A DNA stretch of 64,000 nt. It comes from Siphonodentalium dalli. Taxonomy: Eukaryota > Mollusca > Scaphopoda > Gadilida > Siphonodentaliidae. The stretch lies in the NCBI GenBank assembly GCA_032622095.1, contig CP136068.1, forward strand, positions 186,485,309 to 186,549,308, in the 5' to 3' direction. The number at the start of each line of letters is the position of its first letter. The first letter of the stretch is position 1. The notes beneath the pieces are model-generated. The model saw only the letters and a program-made list of their open reading frames with translations. It was not told the origin of the DNA and made no database searches. A program made the translations under genes and the position numbers. This document shows, in pieces, positions 12,713 to 25,012 of this stretch.

Positions 12713-13490
12713 GATAAAGAACGGTATACATCTCTTTAGTACCAAATGCTAATGAGTGGTATACCACGCTTTTTTAGCTATGTGGTCCTGATACGCTATT
12801 AAATTAACAGTATACCGCTCTTTTAGCGTTTGGTGCTAAAGAACAGTATACCGGTACTGCTCTTTAGTGGCAAATGCTAAAAGGCAGTATACCATGCCTT
12901 AGCTACATGTATATGGGCCTGATACGCTAATGAACGGCATACTGCTCTTTAGCGTTTGGCGCTAAAGAACGGTATACTGCTCTTTAGCAGTACCGGTAGG
13001 TGTTAAAGAGCGGTCATGTTGGATGAGCAGCACGTGCGTTGCCAAAATATTTTGCGCATTGGGCCAACACACAACATTATAATCCATACCGCTCTTTAGT
13101 CCTTATCGCTAAAGAGCGGTGTGCCGTTCTTTAGCGCTCAGTGCTAAAGAGCGGCACATGTTGGATGAGCGGCATGTGTGTTGCCAAGATATTTTGCTTA
13201 TTGCACCAAACTTATGTTATAATTCATAACGCTTTTTAGCCCTCATAGCTAATGAGCGGTGTGCCATTCTTTAGCCCTCAGCGCTAAAGAGCGGTCCATG
13301 TTGGACGAGCATCACGTGTGTTTCAAAGATATTCTGCGCATTGCGCCAATGTATAACGTTATAACTTATAATCAGTATTTCTCTTTACTAGTTTTTAGCC
13401 CTCATCGCTAAAGAGAGGTATAACGTTCTTTAGCCCTCAGTGCTAATGAGCAGTACCTGTACATGTATACCGTTTTTTAGCCACCCCGTT
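12713..13490. repeat. Hairpin-rich tandem array built on GCTCTTTAGC/GCTAAAGAGC
   Basis: More than fifteen copies of GCTCTTTAGC or its complement GCTAAAGAGC (or close variants) occur, often paired into short hairpins around a CGGTATACCG-type core. From about 13005 the motif sits in an array of roughly 140 bp units, recognised by CATGTTGGATGAGC at about 13015, 13157 and 13297, each followed by an ACGTG block, a TATTTTGCGCATTG-like block and two facing hairpin halves. No frame is conserved between units. I cannot assign it to a known satellite. Confidence 0.75.
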
Positions 13491-15496
13491 TACTTAATTT
13501 GAATGCATATAAATGCCACTGAGAAAAATGCCATGTATTATAGTATAGGCCAGTTTATACCGGTATTGTGCATGGGGAACAAATCTATCTTCAGCATCGA
13601 TAAAGAACTGCACATGCAACTGCATGATCCTGCATATGCACCAGCCTTGACCAAATTCACAAATTCAAATTGCGCAAAATTGCCAAATTTAAAACTAAGC
13701 AAAATATAATTATGCGCGGATTTAAATATGAACAACGAATTCACCCGATCGCAATGTTGTCGCAGATGAGTGTAGAGTGGGTTGTTCTTAAGCCATGGTT
13801 AACCTCCTGATTGCTACCGTACGATCTTTCTTCTGACTGCAATTCCGTCGAAAGTGGAGGTAACAAAGGATACGATACGATTTCGCATCTAAAATCAAAC
13901 AGCACTTGATATTATTTTACGGAAATCGTTCCACTTACGATTGCATCATGGACGTACCCTAAGTTTTATGCCATAGCATTGAATTTTCTAGACTATTGGA
14001 CATTTTCCTAATTTCGCGTGCTGAAAATTTTGCACATGTTTGACACCCATCATTTAAATTTTTACCAAAAATGTTTACTTAAGACTTAAGTCTCAACTTT
14101 TAAGTTTTAATAAACTGTACTGAAGACAATTGTATTATTCCATACTTTCACAACCAGCTTATCACCATGAAATCCATGTTATCATCTTCGCCGGTGTGTT
14201 TTCTAGCACTGAAATTCTGAATATCATTAGAAAAGTTAACTTTTTCGACAATGAGTTTCCGGTTTGTCGATAAAACTTTCGGTCGTTGTTACAAACACCG
14301 GCACAAAGCTGTGTTTATAAATTAATCAAGGGTGTACACCAAAGTTGGAATCACTGACTTTTGACTGCAGGCCAGGTAGTCAGGTACACGCAGGAGTCAG
14401 TCTCAACTCTCAGCCTCACTCAGACACAGAATTATCGAAATAATTTGACCGATTAGGGTGCATTTTAAGAGTGACTTTTTCATAAAACAGCGAATTCTGA
14501 CATGAGTCTAATTGCAGATAAGCGCTGACATGACAAGAATTTCAGGTGTCAAACTCACCTTTTTTGGGAGGTTAATCCGACTTATCCAGATATCCCAAAA
14601 TGTCGATTATGCTGAAAAGTGGAAGTGGAGAAAACAAAATCAAGCGAGTAATTAATCTACTCGCGAGCTGTCATTGAGCTGGATTCTGCGCAGTAACACC
14701 CCGGAAGTCACGTGTGAAATTTACAAAAAAGCATACACGCTATTTTCGCTCTTGGTATAGAAATATAGAAAAAATATATGACGTCATAATTCACACGCAT
14801 TTAGGTAAAAAGCACCCTTGGTGGTTGCTATAATAGTTGAAGTAGTCTCGTAATAAATTTAGTAATAACTTATGTACTTTGGTTTCTTCTCTCTTCTTCC
14901 TGTCCTTGAGAATCCCATGTCAAACTTTTTATACACTATATGACGTAACATTATGTATAATCCGCCACGGAGACACCTTTGTGTAATGTATATTAATGTT
15001 GCGCATTGATACAAAGCCTTAACCAAAGCTAATGTTAGCCTCGGGCTACGACAATGTGTAGCTCTATGCGTCGTTATATTTCCGAGTTATGCATTACTGT
15101 GGAATATAGATAATGAGAAATATTACAATATCATCCATACCATGACTTCTTGTAAAACACAAACACAACCACTTTTTTTGCGAGATGCGTTTCTGTGACC
15201 AAAAGACTCGAACACAATCGATTTAGAACTATATCTCATAACGACCCCCTAATGCTTCATTAGAAAGAAGTTGAGGGGTGCCTACTTGCTCTATTCAGCC
15301 GAGAAACTCCCGTCCTCAGTGGAGTCAATTACCGGTCTTAACAGACTCGAAAAAACGCGAATTGATATGTATTGACGCAGAACATTGTTTGGAAAATGAA
15401 AATCAACTAACCTTACATAATTATGTTTAATTTAACACATATGTTCTGTCATGCTATACTCCTGCTATTACCGCGTCGACTCTTCGATTTACATAT
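13491..15496. other. No gene recognised
   Basis: No frame with recognisable content. The segment at about 15265-15335 resembles 1540-1605 and is probably a dispersed repeat fragment. Confidence 0.45.
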
Positions 15497-15658
15497 GCCA
15501 TCAACGTCGTTTTTTGGTTGATCTATGAGCCTATAGACCGATCAGTAGACGAATAACATACTGTATAATTCCGCGAAGCGGATTATACTAAGTATGTTAT
15601 TCGTCTACTGATCGGTCTATAGGCTCATAGATCAACCGAAAAACGACGTTGATGGCTT
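15495..15658. mobile_element. 160 bp near-perfect palindrome (MITE-like)
   Basis: Left arm from GCCATCAACGTCG (15497) and right arm ending CGACGTTGATGGC (15656) pair over about 65 bp with a single visible mismatch in the T run. The 30 bp loop contains a second small hairpin around CCGCGAAGCGG. TA dinucleotides lie just outside both ends, which would fit a TA-target MITE. It has no coding capacity. Confidence 0.75.
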
Positions 15659-17954
15659 ATAATTACAATGATAACACTTTATTTTATGCTATCTACTATT
15701 AATCCATCTCAGAAAATTAATTGCCAAAACAGGATTTTCCGTTGGACGATCTCCGAATTTGGTTGATGGGCCGAAAATATATTGGCCGAAATTGTCAACG
15801 AGCAACTTCACCAAGCAAACTTTCAGAAAATAAATATTTACACCTCAACTTAAATTTTCAGCAATGAACTATCCATGATAACAAAAATTACTTGTTTGGC
15901 TACGATTTACGTTTAAAATGACTCAATACCAACCCAACAATTATCAACACACACAGAGTCGAATCCGAAGCGATTGGATGGCGATCTCCGGTAAATTATT
16001 AACACCAGTCTGAGCCCCGAGCCCGATGGCCGATCATGTAATTTGTAAACAAATGACCTGATCACATTTAATGTTCTCGTGACAAATGCCATGTCATTAC
16101 CATTGTTATGAAGCAGATAAATGTTAATAGGGTTGTAATAGGGTAAAACATTTTATTTATTTCCAATAACAGTATCCATGTTCATCAGCCTGTTGATCAC
16201 TCTGATTCATGATAATTTGTGTTCACAGTAACTATACACGTTGTAGTGGACGCTCTTTCGAAAATTGGACAAATGAAAAACGCGGCACGAACTTTTAGTG
16301 TTCGGTCGAGCGTTACAAAAACATGAAAACGGCTGAAATGAACAGACATATGTATAGTATAGTGTCCGTAAGAAGCCGAAACATGCAATATAGACATCAA
16401 CTACTTGTTCAAATGTTTCTAGCAATGAGTTTTCGAGTTGTTTTTTCACTGATATTCTAATGGATTCTCGTTCAGCGCTTTCTCGTCATCCGGGGACGTC
16501 GTGTTGGGCGACGGTTATATACTCGCCCATTTTTCTTAAAGTGTCACTACGCGATGTGACTCGTCTACTGCAACGTCTATGCACTGATATATCAGGTCAC
16601 GCGCTAGCCTCTCGACCAATCAAATGCCCGCATTTCGACGAAAACGAAGGTAGTTTTAATTATAAAAGGATAACGCCATGATACGTGCAGTTGTAAATAA
16701 ATAAATACCTCTTTATTGGTGGGACGGATTAATCGCGATAAACAAAACGACAATCACTCCAATAAAGTGAGCATTTACTTAAAATCCATGTATTAAATAA
16801 ACATTACGTGTTGTGATGCTATATATGGATATATAATTTATGAGAATACGAATATTTTCTATTCCGACCAATTGTCCACAGCAGAGGGTTTCACTTCAAT
16901 TTAAACTGGGCAACATCGGGTTTTAAGTCTGCTATTATACAACAAACACACCGTGTCACATACAATAACTCTCACACACCACGGATATGTGTATATACAT
17001 GTACATGCAGGCCGGTCATATCCTGGCAAGAGCAGATCCCTTTAATATCTGAACTATAAACGTTTATTCAATATGGGCGAGGTTGTGGGTAAAAGACAAG
17101 TATGTGCCAATATATCTTCAAGGATAATTTGACTTTGAACACAGTAGTTTAATCTATTTGGGAATATATTATACGTCACCTGTCTCTAAAAGAAAAAAAT
17201 AGCATCTGCGAGCGATTTCGTCCCCGGCCAATTCCCAGATGCGTCGGGTAGTTCTTGACTATTTTTGTCTTGAAACAAATACTGCGAAAAAAATGCATTT
17301 TGGTCATCTCTGGTTTGTCTGTGGTGTCCATAAAACTTGAGTCTCATCTTCGAAAGTTTTACTCTTTAGTGAGGTAATGAAGTTCAAGTAGACATTCGGG
17401 TCACCTCTTCTATAGGATATTCCCCGAGCTGTCTGGTATTCGGAACACTAATTCCCAGATGCGTGCTACTTCGCGGACCTTAAATCCACACGCCTCGTGG
17501 CAACTCAAATACCACTAGAGTTTTGGAAAAAAATATGTTCGACTATAGAGCTTATGCCATGTCGCGCACGTTTTGTGCCGCATGGACATTCGTGCAAACA
17601 CAGACCCCAAAAATTATAGGAAAACACCCACCAAATAGACACTGTGTCAACAATAATGGATTTTGCTTGGCCAAACACACACCGTTGTCGGTTATCAACC
17701 CATAACCTGAGTGGTGTAAATAATCAGTGGTCATCAATTAGTTTGAACACTGGTCCCTGTATATTCACTCAAGTCAAGTCGTAAGGATAACAAACAAAAT
17801 ACCTCAGCATGAAGGCCAATTCGGCCATTTGTGTTAGGGTTGCAGCTATCCGCGAATATTGTACTAGTAAATATACTCGGTGGAGAACATAGTGGACATA
17901 CAATGTGTATATATAACGGTCATTTTGGAATAATTCTATCTTACAGAATGGAGA
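15659..17954. other. No gene recognised
   Basis: Short frames only. The word AATTCCCAGATGCGT occurs twice, near 17231 and 17451. I found no exon or structural RNA. Confidence 0.45.
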
Positions 17955-18293
17955 CCAAAGCTGTATGGGGGCCTCGGTGACTCAATTGGTTAGGGGTACC
18001 ACTCCAAGCCGTTTCGCCCTCCAGCGCTGGCGATAAGGGTTCAAATCCACATGTTTCCATCGTGGACTTTGTAACTCGAAATCGTTATCTGGTGGAATTG
18101 CCAGTTACTCGCCGATGGCCGGTGGTTTGCCGCACATGGTTGACGAGTTTATCAGCCATTGAAACCACTGTTAAATTAGTCGCGAGTGTGCGGATTTCCT
18201 CCACCACTAAAACTGGCAATGTCGTGATATGGCCTTAGTTGCTAAAGCGACAATAAACCCCAATCAATCAATCAATCAACCCAAAGCTGTATG
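17955..18293 (+). mobile_element. tRNA-derived SINE, full-length copy with 13 bp target duplication
   Basis: The body is 17968-18280. The head has a pol III A box (GGTGACTCAATTGG) and a B box (GGGTTCAAATCC). A body of about 200 bp with TTTGCCGCACATGGTTGACG follows, then a 3' block GTCGTGATATGGCCTTAG and an AATC-repeat tail. CCAAAGCTGTATG flanks it on both sides (17955-17967 and 18281-18293) as a perfect duplication, which proves LINE-type retroposition. The copy at 28667-28991 is the same family. Confidence 0.92.
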
Positions 18294-19186
18294 TGGTGAG
18301 CAAAGTTATAATAAAGCCAATATAATTTTCAACGCTCGATTTTAAGATAATCCGAAATATATTAACGATTTAAAATCAGATAGTTATCAACTTTTGGTGT
18401 AAATTTTGTATTTAAGAAACCATCAGTTGGAATTTTTAGCCAACTGGGCTGTCATGTTGAACAACTGAACGTTGGAAAATATGTGGTAAAATGTAAAATC
18501 TTTCGGCCGAACGAAATGAAAGTTCCTGGAATTTGGTGTTATTCGAGGCACCTAAAATTACAAGTTATACACCGCCGCTGGGGACACTCGAACCAAGTCA
18601 CCTGAGTCAAAGAAATGCATTGGAATGTTATTAGTTTCCCGCACAAGAGTGAACTAATCGCTCTTTGCATTACACACTTAGCTGTGGTGTATAAGGATTT
18701 ATCAGTGAATTAAAAGTGATAATGTCACACCAGTGATTATATCACGGGTGATCGGAGAGCACGCAATTTTTGACAGTTCCGCCGTCAGCCGGAACCTTTT
18801 TCACTTAAATTTCTACGGTTCAAACATTGTTGAAGTTGAACAATAGAAACGACATGCCAACGATTATGCGGAAGCAATTAATAAACCGATTAAACGAAGA
18901 ATAAGCTTAGACTCCTATGGTGAGGATGATGGCATATTCTAGTCCATTGAACATATAAAATATTCCTTGTGGACAAATCTTAGGAACCTTGGTTCAAGGG
19001 GTGCGGTTGAAAATACCAAAGTGGAAACCTCCCCTAAACGGATACTCTCTGAATTGCCTAACTTAGACTAATCTAGCTGGTGTCCAGGCATTCCCTGAGA
19101 TAAACATCACCAGTCATATTGCATGACACTCATCAGATAAGTTTAAGTTGACAATAAACGCTGTTTATTTAATTGCTAATTACTAG
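18294..19186. other. No gene recognised
   Basis: No recognisable frame. On the minus strand near 18585-18600 a GGTTCGAGTGTCC word resembles a pol III B box, but no A box or tRNA fold accompanies it. Confidence 0.4.
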
Positions 19187-19507
19187 TGCATCTTTAAGTC
19201 ATCTGAGTTCAACGGTATCTATCTCACGACATCCACCATGTCAAATAACGTCTCTGTGCAAATTTTCCCACATATATTATGCTTCTGTGGAAATCCATCC
19301 GAAGATGCCTTTCATTTCTTCTTTAGTTGCCCCTTGTATCAGTCCGAGCGAGCCGCCCTCGCTGATAAATTGACTCGCGAAAGCCTTCAAATTCTCAATA
19401 TTAACGAAATTCTTTTCGGAATACCATATATCTCGTCCCAAAGTAATAAGAAACTGTTCGATATAATTCAGCAATATATAGTAGCAACAAAGCGTTTCGA
19501 TAACTGA
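19187..19507 (+). pseudogene. C-terminal fragment of a LINE ORF2 protein
   Basis: The plus-strand frame stays open from 19187 to the stop at 19505-19507; the first ATG is at 19238, but the real start is lost upstream. It shows the terminal zinc-knuckle signature of LINE ORF2 proteins, CFCGNPSEDAFHFFFSCP (C-x-C, H, C), followed by LYQSER and an FGIPYISSQSNKKLFDII-like end. The fragment codes about 107 residues with no RT motifs. An overlapping frame (19173-19373) is a shadow. Confidence 0.75.
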
Positions 19508-20012
19508 ATTTGAAAACAAAATACATTCACAAGGAAGGACTACTAATTGTCTAAGTACACCTGTAAATATAGGAACTATATACGCAGTTTAGTAATCTAC
19601 TGGCTACCCACTTATGGACCTACTCCCCCACCTAATCACCAGTTCTCTATCACCTTGATCTACCGTAAGTACTGTCTTCCAGAGTAGCTGACTAACACTT
19701 GACTAACATACATATATATATATGAAGAAAATACCCCTTTGCACAAAACCCTGCTCCAACATTAGTTAAAACGAACAAAAATCACACAAACCCCGCCAAA
19801 TGTTATAGCTACCAAACCAGCCATAACCCATATAGCTCTGGAAGACACTACATCAATCACCATAAAATAACTCAATCATGCATGTAAATATGTTCAGCTG
19901 TCATCTTGTAAACAGTTTGTAATTAAATCAACTGTATTGGGAGAGGGGCTTCATAAGTTGAAAAAACTTGTGCCTCAATCCCTTTTGTATTATTTACAAA
20001 TAAAATACGTTT
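19187..20012 (+). mobile_element. 3' end of a non-LTR retrotransposon (LINE)
   Basis: The fragment begins inside the last part of the element's ORF2 and continues through about 500 bp of 3' untranslated sequence to an AATAAAATACG end. The untranslated part contains GGGAGAGGGGCTTCATAAG and CTTGTGCCTCAATCCC, words seen in LINE tails. The 5' portion (endonuclease and RT) is absent, as expected from 5' truncation during insertion. The clade is not assigned. Confidence 0.75.
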
Positions 20013-20589
20013 CAAGTCAAGGGTGGGGACTGAACTTTACAAACTTATAATTTCGCTCAAGTCAAACACAATCATGTTATCTTTATGTCCGACTATGTGT
20101 ATATTATTGTAAATTGATCTGTCCTATAAGGCGTCTGAATTGACCATGAACAAATTCGCATCGTATCGTATTCTATAGAATCCTTTCAAAGCTGCGTTTC
20201 ATGACATCCGATGTGTTATCAACACAGAATGAAGGCCTAAAATCCTGTGTATTATCAACACGGAGAGAATGCGCAATACGGGTGGTTGAAGAATCGAATT
20301 CGATGAAGTCTTAAACCTCCCGCGTGATGGACAGTAACTCTATGATCTATTAGGTTTGAAGAATATTTTATATAACAATCGATGACTCGTGACACTGGAT
20401 TGTTGGGGGGTATACAAGTTTCTATGCTTCGTTCCTTGTCAAAATCGACCACGTGAAGGATATCTTCTGCGTGCCATTACATATAATAGTACACATCATG
20501 GATATAATGTGGCGTGCTGCTACGTTTAAAAGCATTCGATTAGCCGTTCGTTGTCAACACCGACGACATCATGGATACCTTAGGTGTGC
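20013..20589. other. No gene recognised
   Basis: No frame or structured repeat recognised between the LINE tail and the tandem array that follows. Confidence 0.4.
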
Positions 20590-21275
20590 TGGTACATATA
20601 GTAGTATTCTTACTATAACAAGTTAACCCTATCCGTAAGTATAAGTGTTATTTATTGACATTTATCGTGCACACACATTCACTCATTCCATGTGATGGTT
20701 AACATATAATCGCATTCTTACTATAACAATTTAACCCTATCAGTAAGTATAAATTTTATTAAGTGACATTTATCACACGCACACATGCACTCTCATCCGG
20801 TATTAGTATTCTTACTGTCACAAGTTAACCCTGTCAGTAAGTATACGTTTTATTCAGACACATTCGTCACATACCTCCGCTGCCGCTGAATATATAGTTT
20901 CGCACCGTGTTGCTACATATATCCGGATTCTTACTATACCACTATCATGTTAACCCAGCCATTAACTATACGTTTTATTCATACGCATTCATCACACGCA
21001 TCCGCTGACAATGGTTTGGATATCTAACCGGGCCATGCGTTATATATATAGATAGTTTCGGCGAGTCGCTATACTATACCACCAAGTGTATCTTTTATTA
21101 AGAGGTCTTGACCACACGCATACATAATATGTGTGACTAACCAACCAGACATGCGTTATTCTGGAAGATACTTTGGGCGTGCTGATACTAATAATCGCCT
21201 TACTATACCACAAATTAACCATGGCAGTAAGTATATCAGTTTAGTAAGAGGCCAAGGTCACACGCATACATTGTC
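20590..21275 (+). repeat. Degenerate tandem repeat of about 110-140 bp
   Basis: Five or six units share TTCTTACTATAACAA, then TTAACCCTATCAGTAAGTATA, then a TTTTATT...CAC-CGCA block (units begin near 20605, 20713, 20810, 20929, 21066 and 21187). Divergence is high and the units have no open frame in common. Confidence 0.65.
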
Positions 21276-21351
21276 AATAGAGTGGCTACCTGAACGGAAG
21301 ACGCGTTATCCGTTTTGGATAGTTTCGGCGTCTTGCTACATATAATAGCTA

Positions 21352-21456
21352 TCCAAGTTTCCTTCGACTTAAACCAGATAGTGATATTCGGTTGGGATAA
21401 TGCTGTTTATCATCGATGCCTCGTGCAGCTGTATATCTTTCCATATCGGGGTTTAG
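21352..21456 (+). repeat. Direct repeat, copy 1 (about 105 bp)
   Basis: Matches 21967-22073 with a handful of differences, sharing CCAAGTTTCCTTCGAC, CCAGATAGTGATATTCGG and TGCTGTTTATCATCGATGCC. The copies are about 615 bp apart. Short frames run through both copies, but no domain is recognised. Confidence 0.8.
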
Positions 21457-21730
21457 CGTCTAGCGTTGACCGCTCACCCAAACCGGTTAGTTTCGGCATC
21501 CTGCCACATAATATGACCATACGCTAGCGTAATTAACCAACCACAGCTAAAACACACGCATAAGCTAGGATATATGTGTTCTTTTAAACCTATAAAATAA
21601 CTTCCAAAATGCGTATTCCCATCAAATAAGATTAACTTAGGTCTTATATCGTGGTGTGATTATGATATATATAGTACACCCCAGACATGCACAAGGGTTC
21701 AACGACAGAGTGGGTTCTATAGCAATTTCG

Positions 21731-21739
21731 TATATAAAT
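21731..21739 (+). promoter_or_regulatory. Candidate TATA box
   Basis: TATATAAAT lies 50 nt before the ATG of the small frame at 21781. The spacing is similar to that of the other TATA-preceded small genes in this window. Confidence 0.3.
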
Positions 21740-21780
21740 TAGGTCAATCATACCATACATCAAGGCATCGGGGATTCACA

Positions 21781-21903
21781 ATGCAAACAGACTACGAGCT
21801 CACCGACGCAGACATTAATACTTTGAGCCCACCGATCTACTATGCGACAAAAGTGCTCGCAAAAATTCAAAACAGCAGTGTCGTATTAGATAATAATTGG
21901 TGA
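21781..21903 (+). CDS. Possible 40-residue small open reading frame
   Basis: A frame from ATG at 21781 to TGA at 21901 codes 40 residues of mixed, protein-like composition (start MQTDYELTDADINTLSPP, end VVLDNNW), unlike the low-complexity shadows nearby. A TATATAAAT motif lies 50 nt upstream. No domain, signal peptide or polyadenylation signal was recognised. It could be a chance frame or a single exon of a longer gene. No function is proposed. Confidence 0.2.
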   Translation: MQTDYELTDADINTLSPPIYYATKVLAKIQNSSVVLDNNW

Positions 21904-21966
21904 CGTCACAAAATCAGATATAGTCTATATACGACCCAAAGCGTCCGGAGTTTGTTCGTTATAACA

Positions 21967-22073
21967 GCTGGCCAAGTTTCCTTCGACGTAAACCAGATAG
22001 TGATATTCGGTTGGGATAATGCTGTTTATCATCGATGCCCCGTGCACCTATATATCTTTCTTCATCAGGGTTT
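21967..22073 (+). repeat. Direct repeat, copy 2 (about 105 bp)
   Basis: Second copy of 21352-21456. It is followed by two G runs (22089-22100 and 22104-22117) and a GGGGAGCTC/GAGCTCCC-like short inverted segment, a potential quadruplex-forming tract. Confidence 0.75.
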
Positions 22074-22118
22074 AGGGGTGGCGCCAGTGGGGGGGGGGGG
22101 CACGGGGGGGGGGGGGGC

Positions 22119-22691
22119 TACAGCCCCCTTGCCGGGGAGCTCTAGCTCCCTCGTCGGGGATGACTTGTCGGGGATTTTCTATATGTAAGTCGGTTGTGTG
22201 TATAAGATGAAGTAATCATGTACATACTGTCAGTGTGGGAAAGTGTCAGAGAGAGAACATACAGCGGAATATATCCCACACAAACTATTCATGGCACATT
22301 GTTCCCATTAATCCGGGGGTATTCCCCTGTATTGTTACACCAACGACAACGTAAAGCAACAAACGATGCTTCCCCAAAAACAAACGACATATCAATTTTC
22401 CATTCACCATTAACACTTGAACCCCATCGCTTCATTTGTGAGCTTGGATCCCGCCCCCAGATAGTGCAATCCAATCTACTAACGGTATATGATTAAGCAT
22501 CATAAACCGATGCTTTCCCAGTGTTACTAACATCTCAATTTCTAACTATCAATTTGAAGGAAAAAAATCATTATCCTTTATAACCAATGTATGCTATAAT
22601 ATTATAACAACACATGTTTACCCTCACAATATGAGAGATATGTTTGAATTATGCAAACAAGTGGTTTAAAACAAAAACCAATTTGTCATTT
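22119..22691. other. No gene recognised
   Basis: The frame at 22218-22496 has no recognisable domain and no exon support. Confidence 0.4.
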
Positions 22692-22892
22692 GTAGTTTTT
22701 GGTAGCCATTTGCAGAACGATTTTGCTATAGGAAAAGTCACAATAATCAACATAATGTCTGAAGAGATGAATCGGTATTGCGGATTTGTTTTGTCAGATT
22801 ATTGCAGAGGTGGTTGATTAATATTTATATTGTTTTATGTTGTTTTGGAGTTCACACGACAATAGTTCTGCAAATGGCCACGAAAAAACTAA
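22692..22892. mobile_element. 200 bp MITE with about 28 bp terminal inverted repeats
   Basis: The left end TAGTTTTTGGTAGCCATTTG and the right end are inverted copies (right end in complement reads TAGTTTTTTCGTGGCCATTTG with small differences), both continuing to GCAGAAC. TA at each edge would be the target duplication. The interior is AT-rich and noncoding. Confidence 0.65.
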
Positions 22893-23547
22893 AATATGCA
22901 ATGAAAAATATTCCATTTTCCAGTAATACAGCCTAATATATAAGCAAGTTTAAATATATTAATAACTGAATGGACATCAAGACCTATTAATATTCAACGT
23001 CCAAGCCCAATTGGTTCGATATATAGTACCCCGCTCATTTCCAGTGGTTCTAATTTCCAGACCAATATGATGATATATATATCTGATAATATAATTTATC
23101 ACATAATTAGTCCCTAAACTAGTAAGACACATGTGCACTATCGGCACGCATAGTGACTTAAGAGCTTAGCGATGTCAATGCCGGAACGTTATTGTTGTGC
23201 CATATAATTATGATATTCGAATTCAATTTGTGTTGGGTTATTCAGTGCTGACTGAGATAAACATGGGTGATACGGGTGGTTGAACACATTTGTCACACGA
23301 AAAGAAACATTTAAAATGCAACTATATTTGTTCTTTACTTCCTCTTAGGTTGTGATAAGGAAATCAATATTAATAGTTTTAACGCCAGCCGTTTCGATAT
23401 TGTTCTTCTCGATAAAATGTGATTATATGATAAAATTTATCTCAAATTAGTCGAAATGTATTAACCTCGCCCACTAAATCTGATTCGAGTCTCGCTAAAG
23501 CTCGACTCATTAGAGATTCTATATTTATATACATGGACCGTTGTGCT
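22893..23547. other. No gene recognised
   Basis: AT-rich sequence; nothing supported. Confidence 0.4.
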
Positions 23548-23655
23548 AACCCAACATACCCTTGTATTATCATCGATTAGACCATGCAGTCCTACGTTCT
23601 GCTGTTCTATAAGTGGCTCTTAATGGCTAATACACTGCGCTTGTGTTGTCTTAAG
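23548..23655 (+). repeat. Direct repeat, copy 1 (about 107 bp)
   Basis: Shares CTAACCCAACATACCCTTG and TATTATCATCGATTAGACCA with 24190-24303, in the same orientation about 640 bp away. No coding content. Confidence 0.8.
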
Positions 23656-24189
23656 TGCCGAAAAGGAATAATATAGCAACCATTTAGGAAGCCATGTAAT
23701 CAAGCGGTGGCAACTGATGACGCTCTCCGGTGTCATTTCAATCTTTTCAAAATGTGGGAACCTTTTTAATTGTCTATTTTGGCTATTTAACTTTACTTTG
23801 GTATATATGTTCCAAATCTATGCCTCACAAATTGTTTTATCACGATGGACGAGGAAACCTGTACCTGTACAAATTGGGCAACAGAACCATAAAACATTCC
23901 CTTATCTTGAATATGTTTTACAGCTACGTTCCTTTTCCATTGTGATATGCATACACCCATTTTATTCATATATCACGTGTATGACGACAGAATGATCAGC
24001 AGTTTGACTATCCTGATAATCCTGTATCCTTTGTTGACTTTCAGATAGCCGAGGGGTCACTCTCGGTTACCAGTCGACCATTCATACTAGTATTTTCCTG
24101 CTATTCCGGGACGGTGTGGTGCTATGCACCCAGTTTGAAGTTATTAGGTCTGACATCCACTTTGCCATGCTGGCACAAACCATAACACA

Positions 24190-24303
24190 TTGTTCTAACC
24201 CAACATACCCTTGTATTATCATCGATTAGACCATACAGTCCCTAAGTTCTTATGTTCTATAAGTGGTTATTAATGGCTAAGACACTGCCCTTGTGTCGTC
24301 TTA
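24190..24303 (+). repeat. Direct repeat, copy 2 (about 110 bp)
   Basis: Second copy of 23548-23655 with a few substitutions and small indels. The 23656-24189 stretch between them has short frames (23717-23995) without recognisable domains. Confidence 0.8.
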
Positions 24304-25012
24304 CCAGGAAATCAACGAACCAGCATTCGAGCATTGAACAACAGACAATTACAATGTAGGTACAAGGTGACCGATGAATAACGGAAAATGCTCTGCCTTC
24401 GAAGAACTATAACTGAAATAGAATGGAACAATCAACAATGTAGACACATCTATATAGATAATCAGTGTCTGGCCCTGAACGTCTGAAATAAGAGATAAAT
24501 TAATTTGTCAGTTCAGGTTAAGTGTGAATATAAGTAGCGAATGTAGATTTTGTCGTGGAAGTGCCTGTAGTGGGGTGTATGGTCGAGACTTGAACGCTCT
24601 ACCATGGGTGCTAATATGGTATTTTAATTTGCCAGTTCGGTTTGGTCATAATAAAGAATGCTGTCTTTGTTATGATTATGAAAGTTGTGCATTGAGTGTG
24701 GAATCGAAAAAGAACTGATATACGCGGAAAATGGCGAATGGACACAGTCTGACCTCCTGCCAGTGGGTACCGTTCAGTAGATTCGCCGGAACTCGGTTAG
24801 AAAAAGTACATGTCCGGGCCGTGACAAATACAGTGTAAATAATAATGCCGGCGCTAGTCAATGCTCTTTTAATCTTTCAGTTGAGTGTAAATCTGATCAA
24901 AGAATGTTGAAAAGATCACAATTTGCGCGAAGCGCACGTTGTTCAAGACCATATAGTGTGCGCGAAGCACACAATGGGGCAGCAGGCCTCTCCGCCGACA
25001 CACAAAAGCCCT
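24304..25012. other. No gene recognised
   Basis: Short frames only (24524-24718 among them). Around 24926-24970 short GCGCGAAGCGC and GTGCGCGAAGCAC-like palindromes occur. Confidence 0.4.

Noticed and set aside
18585-18605. Minus-strand tRNA gene suggested by GGTTCGAGTGTCC
   Set aside because: No A box and no cloverleaf arms around it.
22218-22496. 92-residue frame after the G-rich tract
   Set aside because: No domain or exon support; composition not distinct from flanking sequence.
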